Positions 1 through 5,029 of a stretch of 6,272 nt of DNA are shown here, in pieces. Origin of the DNA: Acidimicrobiia bacterium (GTDB lineage: Bacteria; Actinomycetota; Acidimicrobiia; Acidimicrobiales; Bin134); assembly GCA_009843565.1 (NCBI GenBank), contig VYDF01000231.1, forward strand, positions 1-6,272. Direction: 5' to 3'. The position numbers and the translations under genes were made by a program. The notes below the pieces were generated by a model. The model saw only the letters and a list, made by a program, of their open reading frames with translations, had not been told where the DNA came from and made no database searches. Numbering within the stretch: the first letter of the stretch is position 1; each line of letters opens with the position of its first letter.

Positions 1-135
1 GTCCTGCGGGGCGTGGGATGGGGCTTGGGCATTCCATCGCTGGCACTCAGCTACTACGCGGCGCTGGAGTACATCCCCCGAGGTCGCCAAGCCCTGGCCG
101 ACGGCCGGTCTGACCGAGCCGGAGCCTCAAGCTGA
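1..135 (+). CDS. pgsA: CDP-alcohol phosphatidyltransferase, PgsA type (3' end only)
   Basis: This is a 44-residue C-terminal fragment, open from the window edge to TGA at 133-135. It has a hydrophobic stretch (GLGIPSLALSYYAALEYI, about residues 8-25) followed by a short basic/polar tail (RGRQALADGR). The last transmembrane helix followed by Y-I/V-P-x-G-R-x-A-L-x-x-G-R is typical of the C-terminus of CDP-diacylglycerol-glycerol-3-phosphate 3-phosphatidyltransferase, the membrane enzyme that makes phosphatidylglycerophosphate. The catalytic CDP-alcohol motif would lie upstream and cannot be seen, so the substrate is unproven. Mycobacteria also carry a pgsA paralogue (pgsA2) just upstream of gcvH, which supports the call. 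The gap to the gcvH start is 38 bases and carries a promoter. Confidence 0.75.
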   Translation, partial: VLRGVGWGLGIPSLALSYYAALEYIPRGRQALADGRSDRAGASS

Positions 136-137
136 GG

Positions 138-166
138 TTGAGAGTTTGGGGCAAAGCCGGTACGGT
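138..166 (+). promoter_or_regulatory. Putative leaderless promoter of gcvH
   Basis: TTGAGA (138-143) and TACGGT (161-166) are separated by exactly 17 bases. The -10 element fits the actinobacterial TAnnnT consensus. Its end lies 7 bases before the ATG at 174, so transcription would start at or next to the A of the start codon. There is no convincing Shine-Dalgarno sequence before 174, as expected for a leaderless mRNA, which is common in actinobacteria. The promoter would allow the gcvH operon to be transcribed independently of pgsA. Confidence 0.5.
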
Positions 167-173
167 GTCGCCA

Positions 174-560
174 ATGAATGTACCGGCTGAACTTCGCTAT
201 TCCGAAGACCACGAATGGGCCCGGGTCGAGGGCAACCGAGTTTTCCTGGGCATCACCGACTACGCCCAAGACGCTCTGGGTGACGTGGTCTACATCGATC
301 TGCCCCCAGTGGGAACCGAGGTGGCCGGTGGCCAATCGTTCAGCGAGATCGAGTCCACCAAGTCGGTCTCAGAGATCTACGCGCCGGTGTCGGGCACGGT
401 GATCGAGGTGAACACCGATCTGATCGACCACCCCGAGCGGTTGAACGAGGATCCCTACGGCGAAGGCTGGATCTGCGTGATCGAGGCGTCGGACCTCTCC
501 GAGCTGGACGGCCTTTTGGACGCGGCGGCCTACACCGAACTGACGGAGAGCGTCGATTGA
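174..560 (+). CDS. gcvH: Glycine cleavage system H protein (lipoyl carrier)
   Basis: The 128-residue product has the usual GcvH length. It is the cytosolic carrier of the glycine cleavage system: its lipoyl-lysine arm takes the aminomethyl group from GcvP, presents it to GcvT and is reoxidised by lipoamide dehydrogenase. The family start (LRYSEDHEWARVEG) is at residues 7-20, GITDYAQDALGDVVYIDLP at 26-44, and the lipoylation motif ESTKSVSEIYAPVSG at 60-74 with the target lysine at K63. The C-terminal N-E-D-P-Y-G-E-G-W motif is also present. An in-frame TTG at 138 would add 12 residues unlike the family, so ATG 174 is preferred. The stop overlaps the next gene by four bases (TTGA). gcvT lies in the same cluster downstream; gcvP is not in the window. 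Confidence 0.96.
   Translation: MNVPAELRYSEDHEWARVEGNRVFLGITDYAQDALGDVVYIDLPPVGTEVAGGQSFSEIESTKSVSEIYAPVSGTVIEVNTDLIDHPERLNEDPYGEGWICVIEASDLSELDGLLDAAAYTELTESVD
545..550 (+). promoter_or_regulatory. Ribosome binding site fixing the TTG start of the FHA gene
   Basis: GGAGAG lies six bases before the TTG at 557. The first in-frame ATG (605) falls inside the first zinc-ribbon cysteine pair, so this site supports the rarer TTG start and translational coupling to gcvH. Confidence 0.65.
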
Positions 561-1045
561 CCTCCGCTGATTCCCCTGCCGATGGTCTGGAGATCACTTG
601 CCCGATGTGCGGCCACCGCAGCGGGGCAGAGGCGAACTTCTGCGCGGCGTGCGGGCATCCACTCAAGGCAACCGGTGACAGCGACGGAGACCAGTCGGCC
701 GGCGAGCCCACCACCGAGATAGCGCTTGAAGCCGACCTGATCCGCCATTCGGCGGTGCTGGTGGTGACCCAGGGGGCAGCCGCGGGCAGCCGATTCGAGC
801 TGACGGAATCCCGGGTGTCCCTGGGCCGCCACCCCGACTCCGACATCTTCCTCGACGACATCACGGTGTCTCGGAACCACGCCGAGATCTTTCGAGACGG
901 CTTGGTGCCGCACGTGAAGGACATGGGCTCGCTGAACGGCACCTATCTCAACGGCCGCCGAGTGGAGGAGGCCGGGTTGAAGAACGGCGACGAGCTCCAA
1001 ATCGGGCGCTTCAAGCTGGTGTTCCACGATCGGAGCGATTGGTGA
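557..1045 (+). CDS. garA: Zinc-ribbon/FHA protein, GarA/OdhI-type metabolic switch
   Basis: The 162-residue product has an N-terminal zinc ribbon (C15-P-M-C18 and C29-A-A-C32, followed by GHPL), a linker with a double threonine (E-P-T52-T53-E), then an FHA domain at about 66-155. The phosphothreonine-binding residues are present: R91 in GRHPDSD, S105 in VSRNHAE and N127 in GSLNGT. GRHPDSDIFLDDITVSR is close to mycobacterial GarA as I remember it. In that family Ser/Thr kinases phosphorylate an N-terminal ETTS threonine pair, and the FHA domain then either closes on itself or binds and inhibits 2-oxoglutarate dehydrogenase and glutamate enzymes. T52/T53 sit where that motif is expected, but the ETTS sequence is not conserved. 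The zinc ribbon is absent from the GarA proteins I recall. The start is TTG 557, supported by GGAGAG six bases upstream. The gene overlaps gcvH and ftsR by four bases each. Confidence 0.88.
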   Translation: MTSADSPADGLEITCPMCGHRSGAEANFCAACGHPLKATGDSDGDQSAGEPTTEIALEADLIRHSAVLVVTQGAAAGSRFELTESRVSLGRHPDSDIFLDDITVSRNHAEIFRDGLVPHVKDMGSLNGTYLNGRRVEEAGLKNGDELQIGRFKLVFHDRSDW

Positions 1046-1755
1046 GCGTCCAGCACCGGTCTATCGGACAGGTCTTGGATCTGTTGAAGGGCGACTTTGC
1101 CGACATCAGCATCTCCAAGATCCGCTTTTTGGAAAGCCAGGGCCTGATCGATCCCGAGCGAAACCAATCCGGCTACCGGAAGTTCACCGAGGCCGATGTC
1201 AACCGCCTGCGTTGGATCTTGGAGCAGCAGCGGGATCACTTCCTGCCGCTCAAGGTGATCAAAGAGCGCATCGACCAGCAGGAATTCGACGGTACCGAGG
1301 GGAGCGGGGAACCCAACCGCGACGGGGACGGCGCCCGAGGCTCAGCGGGGCCCAATCCGCTGGATCCGGGGGCGGTCTCGGTGTCGCTGACCCTTGACGA
1401 GCTGGCGTCGGCGAGCGGGCTGAGCCAGTCCAAGATCATGGAGCTACAGAAGTTCGGCCTCATCGAGCCCCTCAACGACGGCGCACTGCGGCACTACGGC
1501 AGCGAAGCGGTGATCGTGGCCAAAGTGGCGGCCGGTTTCTTGGCCCATGGGGTGGAGCCCCGCCACCTGCGGGCCTACAAATCGGCGGCCGAGCGAGAGG
1601 CCGGGCTGATGGAGCAGCGGATCATGCCCATGGTGATGCAGCGCACGGCCCAGTCTCGCCAGCAATCCCAGGACACGCTGGTGGAGCTGATCAATCTCGG
1701 CTCGGAGTTGCGGCTCTCGCTTCTCCGGTGCGCCTTGGCCAACCACACCGGGTAG
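1042..1755 (+). CDS. ftsR: MerR-family regulator, FtsR (Rv1828) type
   Basis: The 237-residue product has an N-terminal winged helix at about 7-80. It includes SIGQVLDLLKGDFADISISK, RFLESQGLIDPERNQSGYRKF and a wing/helix region ending HFLPLKVIKERID. A Gly/Pro/Asp-rich linker (about 85-115) leads to a C-terminal domain containing HGVEPRHLRAYKSAAERE. These blocks match the actinobacterial Rv1828/FtsR family. From published work, FtsR activates ftsZ in Corynebacterium glutamicum and Rv1828 binds its own upstream region; the role here is inferred. GTG 1042 is chosen over TTG 1039 because it gives a GTGA overlap with the FHA gene and a six-base spacing from GGAG at 1032-1035. The gene shares one base with the next start (TAGTG at 1753-1757). 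Confidence 0.9.
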   Translation: MSVQHRSIGQVLDLLKGDFADISISKIRFLESQGLIDPERNQSGYRKFTEADVNRLRWILEQQRDHFLPLKVIKERIDQQEFDGTEGSGEPNRDGDGARGSAGPNPLDPGAVSVSLTLDELASASGLSQSKIMELQKFGLIEPLNDGALRHYGSEAVIVAKVAAGFLAHGVEPRHLRAYKSAAEREAGLMEQRIMPMVMQRTAQSRQQSQDTLVELINLGSELRLSLLRCALANHTG

Positions 1756-2312
1756 TGGACCGCGCCGAGCCCGAGCTGTTCGCAAGCCGGGAAGCCGTAG
1801 AGGGGGCCGTTGGCCGCGTGGCCATGGAGATCTCTGAGCAGTATTCCGACGGGGCGGTGCTGGTGTCGGTGCTGAAGGGCAGCCTTCCGTTTCTGGCCGA
1901 CCTGGTGAGGGCGGTGGACATCGCCGTGGAGGTGGACTTTTTGGCGCTGTCCCGATTCGCCGCCGACTCGGGACGGGTGCGGTTGGTGAAGGATCTGGAC
2001 TGCGACGTGAACGGGCGCGAGGTGGTGCTGGTGGAGGGCATCGTGGACACCGGGCTGAGCCTCGGGTACCTGATGGGGGAGTTGCACCGGCGGTCGGCGG
2101 CCTCGGTGGCGGTGGCCGCGCTGCTCAATCGGAGCGCCCGCCGCATCCTGCCGCTGGAGCCCGACTACGTGGGGTTTGAGGCGCCCGACGAGTTCTTCTT
2201 GGGCTACGGCCTGGACTGGGCCGGCCGCTACCGCAATCTCGACCGGCTGGTAATTGGAGATCCCGACCTGCTGGCCGACGATCCCGATGTCTATGTCCCC
2301 ACGCTCTACTGA
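1755..2312 (+). CDS. hpt: Hypoxanthine phosphoribosyltransferase-like protein with altered active-site motifs
   Basis: This 185-residue type I phosphoribosyltransferase is most like Hpt, which makes IMP/GMP from purine base and PRPP. Visible family blocks are VLKGSLPFLADLVRA (39-53), EVDFLALS (59-66), VRLVKDLDCDVNGREVVLVE (75-94), IVDTGLSL (96-103), PDYVGFEAPDEFFLGYGLDW (136-155) and a terminal DPDVY. Three usually invariant spots differ. The PRPP motif is V-E94-G95-I-V-D98-T-G, where the family has E-D. The flexible-loop Ser-Tyr is R67-F68 in a shortened loop. The purine-contacting lysine of LL-x-K is R126 in LLNRS. D98 and D145 remain. It could be a divergent Hpt, an enzyme with another substrate, or a non-catalytic binder. 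GTG 1755 is chosen for the one-base overlap with ftsR; an in-frame GTG at 1728 is less likely. No strong ribosome binding site is seen. Mycobacterial clusters lack an hpt gene here. Confidence 0.82.
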   Translation: MDRAEPELFASREAVEGAVGRVAMEISEQYSDGAVLVSVLKGSLPFLADLVRAVDIAVEVDFLALSRFAADSGRVRLVKDLDCDVNGREVVLVEGIVDTGLSLGYLMGELHRRSAASVAVAALLNRSARRILPLEPDYVGFEAPDEFFLGYGLDWAGRYRNLDRLVIGDPDLLADDPDVYVPTLY

Positions 2313-2380
2313 CACGCCCAACGCTTGGGTCTCAACGCTGTTGTGACGATCCCGACGCTTACGTCTCTATGCTCTACTAA
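2277..2380 (+). repeat. Three tandem copies of the hpt C-terminal tail, each ending in a stop codon
   Basis: Three 36-base units start at 2277, 2311 and 2345 (period 34), so each overlaps the next by two bases within T-GA-C. Read from its own first base, each encodes 11 residues and a stop: DDPDVYVPTLY (the real hpt end, TGA), DTPNAWVSTLL (TGA) and DDPDAYVSMLY (TAA). By hand alignment, units 1 and 3 agree at 28 of 36 bases with all eight differences transitions; units 2 and 3 agree at 24 of 36 and units 1 and 2 at 22 of 36. As the period is not a multiple of three, each unit lies in a different frame. Units 2 and 3 fill most of the 78-base hpt-nuclease gap. They are probably remnants of a tandem duplication; a function is unproven. 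Confidence 0.75.
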
Positions 2381-2383
2381 CGT
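2378..2383 (+). promoter_or_regulatory. Putative -10 element of a leaderless nuclease-gene transcript
   Basis: TAACGT fits TAnnnT and ends 7 bases before ATG 2391, the same geometry as TACGGT before gcvH. A -35 element is not evident (17 bases upstream reads ACGCTT). The element overlaps the TAA that closes the third tail repeat. GGGGA at 2384-2388 is too close to the ATG to be a good ribosome binding site, which also suggests leaderless translation. Confidence 0.4.
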
Positions 2384-2390
2384 GGGGACG

Positions 2391-2891
2391 ATGAAGGAAA
2401 TGGAGCTGGTGGGGGTGCGGATCGAACTGCCGTCCAACGCCCCGATCGTGCTGCTGCGGGAGACCGACGGCGAGGGTCGGCTGCTGCCCATTTTCATCGG
2501 AGGCGCAGAGGCTCAAGCCATCGCCTTGGCCATGGAAGAGGTGGAGACACCCCGCCCCATGACCCACGACTTGTTCAAGAACGTGCTGGACGACTTGGGC
2601 GTGCAGATCGAGCGCATTGTGGTGACCGAGTTGCGGGATCGCACCTTCTATGCCGAGTTGGAGTTGAAGGGGGACAACGGCGCCCGCCGTATATCCAGTC
2701 GTCCCTCGGATGCAGTGGCGCTGGCGGTTCGCACCGGGGCGCCCATCTTCGCCGACGAGTCGGTGTTGGACGCCGCCGGGCACGCGGTTGAACCCGAGGA
2801 ATCAGCAGGCGATGAGCCTCCAGCCGAGGAGGTTTTGGACCAATTCCGGGAGTTCTTGGACCAAGTGACCCCGGAAGATTTCAACGGCTGA
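2391..2891 (+). CDS. Bifunctional nuclease family protein (DUF151)
   Basis: The 166-residue product belongs to the bifunctional nuclease/DUF151 family (Rv1829 in M. tuberculosis), for which DNase and RNase activities are reported for a plant member; the bacterial role is poorly defined. Family blocks run through the chain: MELVGVRIELPSNAPIVLL (4-22), LLPIFIGGAEAQAIA (31-45), RPMTHDL (55-61), VTELRDRTFYAEL (78-90) and SSRPSDAVALAVRTGAPIFA (102-121). The C-terminal 35 residues are acidic and end with EEVLDQFREFLDQVTPEDF, a tail common in the family. ATG 2391 is chosen because the family begins immediately with M-x-x-M/L-E-L-V-G-V; an upstream TTG at 2325 would translate repeat sequence. It sits between the two MerR genes as in mycobacteria, but with its own probable promoter rather than an overlap. 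Confidence 0.92.
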   Translation: MKEMELVGVRIELPSNAPIVLLRETDGEGRLLPIFIGGAEAQAIALAMEEVETPRPMTHDLFKNVLDDLGVQIERIVVTELRDRTFYAELELKGDNGARRISSRPSDAVALAVRTGAPIFADESVLDAAGHAVEPEESAGDEPPAEEVLDQFREFLDQVTPEDFNG

Positions 2892-2916
2892 CCCTTTTTC
2901 GCGGCCAAATCGCTCC

Positions 2917-2945
2917 TTGACAATCCACAGGGAGAGGTTTACCCT
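2917..2945 (+). promoter_or_regulatory. Strong sigma-70/SigA-type promoter for the mcdR-type gene
   Basis: A perfect -35 TTGACA (2917-2922), a 17-base spacer and TACCCT (2940-2945, fits TAnnnT) lie in the only large gap of the cluster, 128 bases between the nuclease gene and the second MerR gene. Transcription would begin near 2952, leaving a leader of about 68 bases. This is the best promoter-like sequence I see in the window and probably drives mcdR, the small nuclease-fold gene and gcvT. Confidence 0.7.
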
Positions 2946-2950
2946 GTGGA
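2924..2950 (+). promoter_or_regulatory. Palindromic operator between -35 and -10
   Basis: TCCACAGGG (2924-2932) and its exact reverse complement CCCTGTGGA (2942-2950) are separated by nine bases. The palindrome occupies the promoter spacer and covers the -10 element, the usual position of MerR-family operators. The downstream gene encodes a MerR protein, so autoregulation is the natural hypothesis; the FtsR-type protein upstream is the other candidate. The 17-base spacer is normal length, unlike the 19-20 bases of classical MerR-activated promoters, so repression seems likelier than activation by untwisting. Confidence 0.65.
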
Positions 2951-2968
2951 AATTCATTGGCGTAGTTT

Positions 2969-2995
2969 CCCCGATGTAAGCAGCCGCATCTGGGG
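2969..2995 (+). other. Possible hairpin in the mcdR 5' leader
   Basis: CCCCGATG (2969-2976) can pair with CATC (2987-2990) and GGGG (2992-2995), with one bulged T at 2991 and a ten-base loop. It lies inside the predicted leader, about 24 bases before the start codon. No U-run follows, so it is not a terminator. It matches no riboswitch class I recognise and may be chance in GC-rich DNA. Confidence 0.25.
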
Positions 2996-3019
2996 CGCGT
3001 CCCGGCACCGGAGAGTCAC

Positions 3020-3517
3020 ATGAGCGATCACGCACGGATAGCCAAAGACTTCAGTTCTCCTCAGACCATTGAGATTGTGGGCATCACCTACCGCCAGTTG
3101 GACTATTGGACCCGCACTGGCCTGGTTACCTCCACCGCCCAGGAAGCGGTGGGAAGCGGCAGCCGGCGCCGGTACTCCTACAACGACTTGCTGGAGTTGA
3201 AGCTGATCAAGCGCCTGTTGGACGAGGGGATCGCCCTCCAGCGGGTGCGCGAGGTGTTCGACTACCTGCGCGACGAGCTGGGCGAGGAGGTGGCCAGCGC
3301 CGATTTGGTGATCAACGGCAACCAGTCTCTGCTGGTGCGCACCGACGAGCAGATTCTGGATGCTCTGCGCCAGGGCCAGGGGGCGCTCTACCTCCGGATG
3401 GAGGGGTTGATCGAAGAAGTGGATGCCGCGGTGCAGGAGCTGCCCATCGAGGAGGCCCTGCCTGTGGATACATCCGAGCCGCAATCCGGGATTGGTGCCG
3501 CCCGAACAGGGTCGTAG
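3020..3517 (+). CDS. mcdR: MerR-family regulator, McdR (Rv1830) type
   Basis: The 165-residue product has a MerR winged-helix domain at about 14-85: GITYRQLDYWTRTGLV (21-36), a GSGSRRRYSYNDLLELKLIKRLLDEGI wing/helix region (45-71) and VREVFDYLRDELGEE (76-90). A shorter C-terminal part (SADLVINGNQSLLVRTDEQILDALRQGQGAL, 93-123) matches the actinobacterial Rv1830 family, described in mycobacteria as affecting cell division. No metal-binding cysteine set is present, so it is not a metal or redox sensor. ATG 3020 has GGAGAG at 3010-3015 with a four-base spacer. It is transcribed from its own promoter with a palindrome over the -10. Its TAG stop forms part of the ribosome binding site of the next gene. 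Confidence 0.9.
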   Translation: MSDHARIAKDFSSPQTIEIVGITYRQLDYWTRTGLVTSTAQEAVGSGSRRRYSYNDLLELKLIKRLLDEGIALQRVREVFDYLRDELGEEVASADLVINGNQSLLVRTDEQILDALRQGQGALYLRMEGLIEEVDAAVQELPIEEALPVDTSEPQSGIGAARTGS

Positions 3518-3523
3518 AGGAGG
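3516..3523 (+). promoter_or_regulatory. Ribosome binding site overlapping the mcdR stop
   Basis: AGAGGAGG begins within the TAG stop of the preceding gene and lies 11 bases before GTG 3535. It is the strongest Shine-Dalgarno match I see in the window and supports the short start over the long open frame that extends upstream inside mcdR. Confidence 0.6.
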
Positions 3524-3534
3524 CCGGCAAGCGC

Positions 3535-3900
3535 GTGTTCGCCCATGATTCGGAGCGGCAGTTTGCCGAACTGCTCGACTTCTACGGCATCGAATGGCGC
3601 TACGAGCCCGACACCTTCGTGCTCTCCCGCAATGAGACGGGCGAGGTGACCGAGGCGTTCACGCCCGACTTCTACCTGCCCCAATTCGACCGCTACGTGG
3701 AGATCACCACTGCACGCCAGAAGTACATCACCCGCAAGAACGGCAAAGTCCGCCGCTTGCGGGAGTGCTTTCCGAGCATCGACATCGTGGTCTTGTGCCA
3801 GCGGGACTATCTCAACCTGCTGAGCAAGTACGGCTTCGACGATGCCTCCGGGCTGGACGGTGACCTGACCCACACTGGGGCCGGGGCCGAATCCGGCTAG
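3535..3900 (+). CDS. Small PD-(D/E)XK nuclease-fold-like protein of unknown function
   Basis: This 121-residue protein has no signal peptide or membrane segment. Visible elements, in order, are SERQFAELLDFYGIEWRYEP (6-25, an N-terminal helix with an acidic residue, then E24-P25), FTPDFYLP (42-49, with P44-D45), Y-V-E56-I-T-T (54-59), a basic stretch K63...K68-N-G-K71-V-R-R-L-R, then IDIVVLCQRDY (82-92). A PD, a strand carrying E-x-T in place of E-x-K, and lysines further on resemble restriction-endonuclease-like folds with a migrated lysine. Similar short proteins occur in other actinobacterial genomes as far as I recall, but I know no assigned function. The frame is open upstream across mcdR, but that part is a shadow; GTG 3535 with AGAGGAGG upstream is the first sensible start. 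The last 18 residues look disordered. gcvT begins 17 bases after the stop. Confidence 0.78.
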   Translation: MFAHDSERQFAELLDFYGIEWRYEPDTFVLSRNETGEVTEAFTPDFYLPQFDRYVEITTARQKYITRKNGKVRRLRECFPSIDIVVLCQRDYLNLLSKYGFDDASGLDGDLTHTGAGAESG

Positions 3901-3917
3901 CCGAGTCGGAGAACGAC

Positions 3918-4976
3918 ATGCGTTCCTCGCCGCTGGAGGGTCGCCATCGGGCGTTGGGGGCCAAATTGGTCCCCTTTGGCGGCTGGGAGATGCCGCTGTC
4001 GTACCCGTCGGGCACACTGGCCGAGCATCGTGCGTGTCGGACCGACGCAGTGGTGTTCGATGTGAGCCACCTGGGAACCCTCCGGGTGTCGGGTGCCGAT
4101 GCCTACGAGCGGCTCCAGCAGGCGTTTACCAATGATCTGGCTCGGATCGGCCATGGTCGCACCCAGTACACCCACCTGCTGGACGACGACGGCTCGGTGC
4201 TGGACGACATCATCGTGTGGTGGGTGGCGCCGGAGAGCTTCGATGTGATGCCCAACGCCTCCAACACCGACCGGGTGCGCGACGCGCTGAGCGGCTCAGA
4301 CGACGCTGGGTTCGAGGCGGTTGACGTGACCGCCAGTCGGGCCGTGCTGGCGGTGCAGGGGCCTGAGGCCCGCAGCCGGCTCGCCTCGGTTTCGACCGAG
4401 GCCTCGGAGGTGGCCCGCAACTGCGTCAGCTCTGTGGAGTGGAAGGGCACCTCGCTGACCGTGGCCGGCACCGGCTACACCGGCGAGGACGGAATGGAGA
4501 TCGCGGTGCCCGCTGAAGCCGCCGAGCGGCTCTGGGACGCGGTGACCGCGGCGGGGATCAATCCCGCCGGACTAGGGGCCCGAGACACGCTGCGCTTGGA
4601 GAAGGGCCTGCCCCTGCACGGCCATGAGCTGGGGCCCGGCATCACCCCACTGCAAGCCGGGCTGGGCTGGGTGGTGCGATGGGACAAGCCTTCGTTTCAG
4701 GGCCGGGAGGCCCTAGCCGCCGAGCGAGACCGGGGCGTCCACCGGCGTTTACGGGGACTGCGGGTAGAGGGCCGGCGCCCGCCCCGGGAGGGCCAGGCCG
4801 TACTGCGCGACGGCGAGGTGGTGGGAGAGGTCACCTCGGGCAACTTCTCGCCCATGCTGGAGACGGGAATCGCGCTGGCGTTCGTGCCACCTGATGCCGA
4901 TATCGGCGACGAGCTGGCCGTGGACATGCGAGGCACCCCCACGCCGGCCACGGTGGTCAAGCTGCCGTTCGTCTAA
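3918..4976 (+). CDS. gcvT: Glycine cleavage system T protein (aminomethyltransferase)
   Basis: The 352-residue product is close to the usual 360-370 residues. It transfers the methylene from the GcvH aminomethyl-lipoyl arm to tetrahydrofolate, releasing ammonia. Landmarks are LGAKLVPFGGWEMPLSYPSG (13-32), FDVSHLGTLRVSG (47-59), FTNDL (70-74), GSVLDDIIVWW (92-102) with the catalytic aspartate at D96 or D97, GTGYTGEDGMEI (184-195), GARDTLRLEKGLPLHGHEL (220-238) and VTSGNFSPMLETGIALAFV (305-323). The usual V-V-N-A-A/S segment reads V-M-P-N113-A-S-N, a mild departure. GGAGAA at 3908-3913 lies four bases before ATG 3918. A YgfZ-like paralogue is disfavoured because the T-protein folate and C-terminal motifs are intact. 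It is probably co-transcribed with mcdR and apart from the gcvH promoter, so the two glycine cleavage genes may be controlled separately. Confidence 0.94.
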   Translation: MRSSPLEGRHRALGAKLVPFGGWEMPLSYPSGTLAEHRACRTDAVVFDVSHLGTLRVSGADAYERLQQAFTNDLARIGHGRTQYTHLLDDDGSVLDDIIVWWVAPESFDVMPNASNTDRVRDALSGSDDAGFEAVDVTASRAVLAVQGPEARSRLASVSTEASEVARNCVSSVEWKGTSLTVAGTGYTGEDGMEIAVPAEAAERLWDAVTAAGINPAGLGARDTLRLEKGLPLHGHELGPGITPLQAGLGWVVRWDKPSFQGREALAAERDRGVHRRLRGLRVEGRRPPREGQAVLRDGEVVGEVTSGNFSPMLETGIALAFVPPDADIGDELAVDMRGTPTPATVVKLPFV

Positions 4977-5029
4977 GCGCTGTTGACAAGCCGCAAAGAG
5001 CAACCTGTTGGCCGTATGTCGACGTGGTC

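Noticed and set aside
138..173. TTG at 138 as the gcvH start (12 extra residues)
   Set aside because: The extension is unlike GcvH proteins, and the stretch is better explained as a -35/-10 promoter leading to ATG 174.
1575..2321. 248-residue minus-strand open frame opposite ftsR and hpt
   Set aside because: It is antisense to two recognised genes; the product is His/Gln/Arg-rich with no family features, a GC-rich shadow.
2889..2912. CCCTTTTTCGCGG after the nuclease gene as a terminator
   Set aside because: The T-run has no stable upstream hairpin, so a Rho-independent terminator is not supported.
3106..3350. mcdR-type gene as a metal or redox-sensing MerR
   Set aside because: No cysteine cluster or metal-binding loop is present; the sequence matches the Rv1830-like group.
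3106..3534. Upstream extension of the small nuclease-fold gene through mcdR
   Set aside because: This part is mcdR in another frame, with Gly/Arg/Ala-rich low-complexity sequence; the real start has a ribosome binding site at 3516-3523.
3388..4017. 209-residue minus-strand open frame across mcdR, the small gene and gcvT
   Set aside because: It overlaps three supported plus-strand genes and shows no recognisable domain.
4977..5029. Bidirectional terminator between gcvT and the RCC1 gene
   Set aside because: Only a four-base stem (CAAC-CT-GTTG at 5001-5010) is visible with no T-run; too weak to call.
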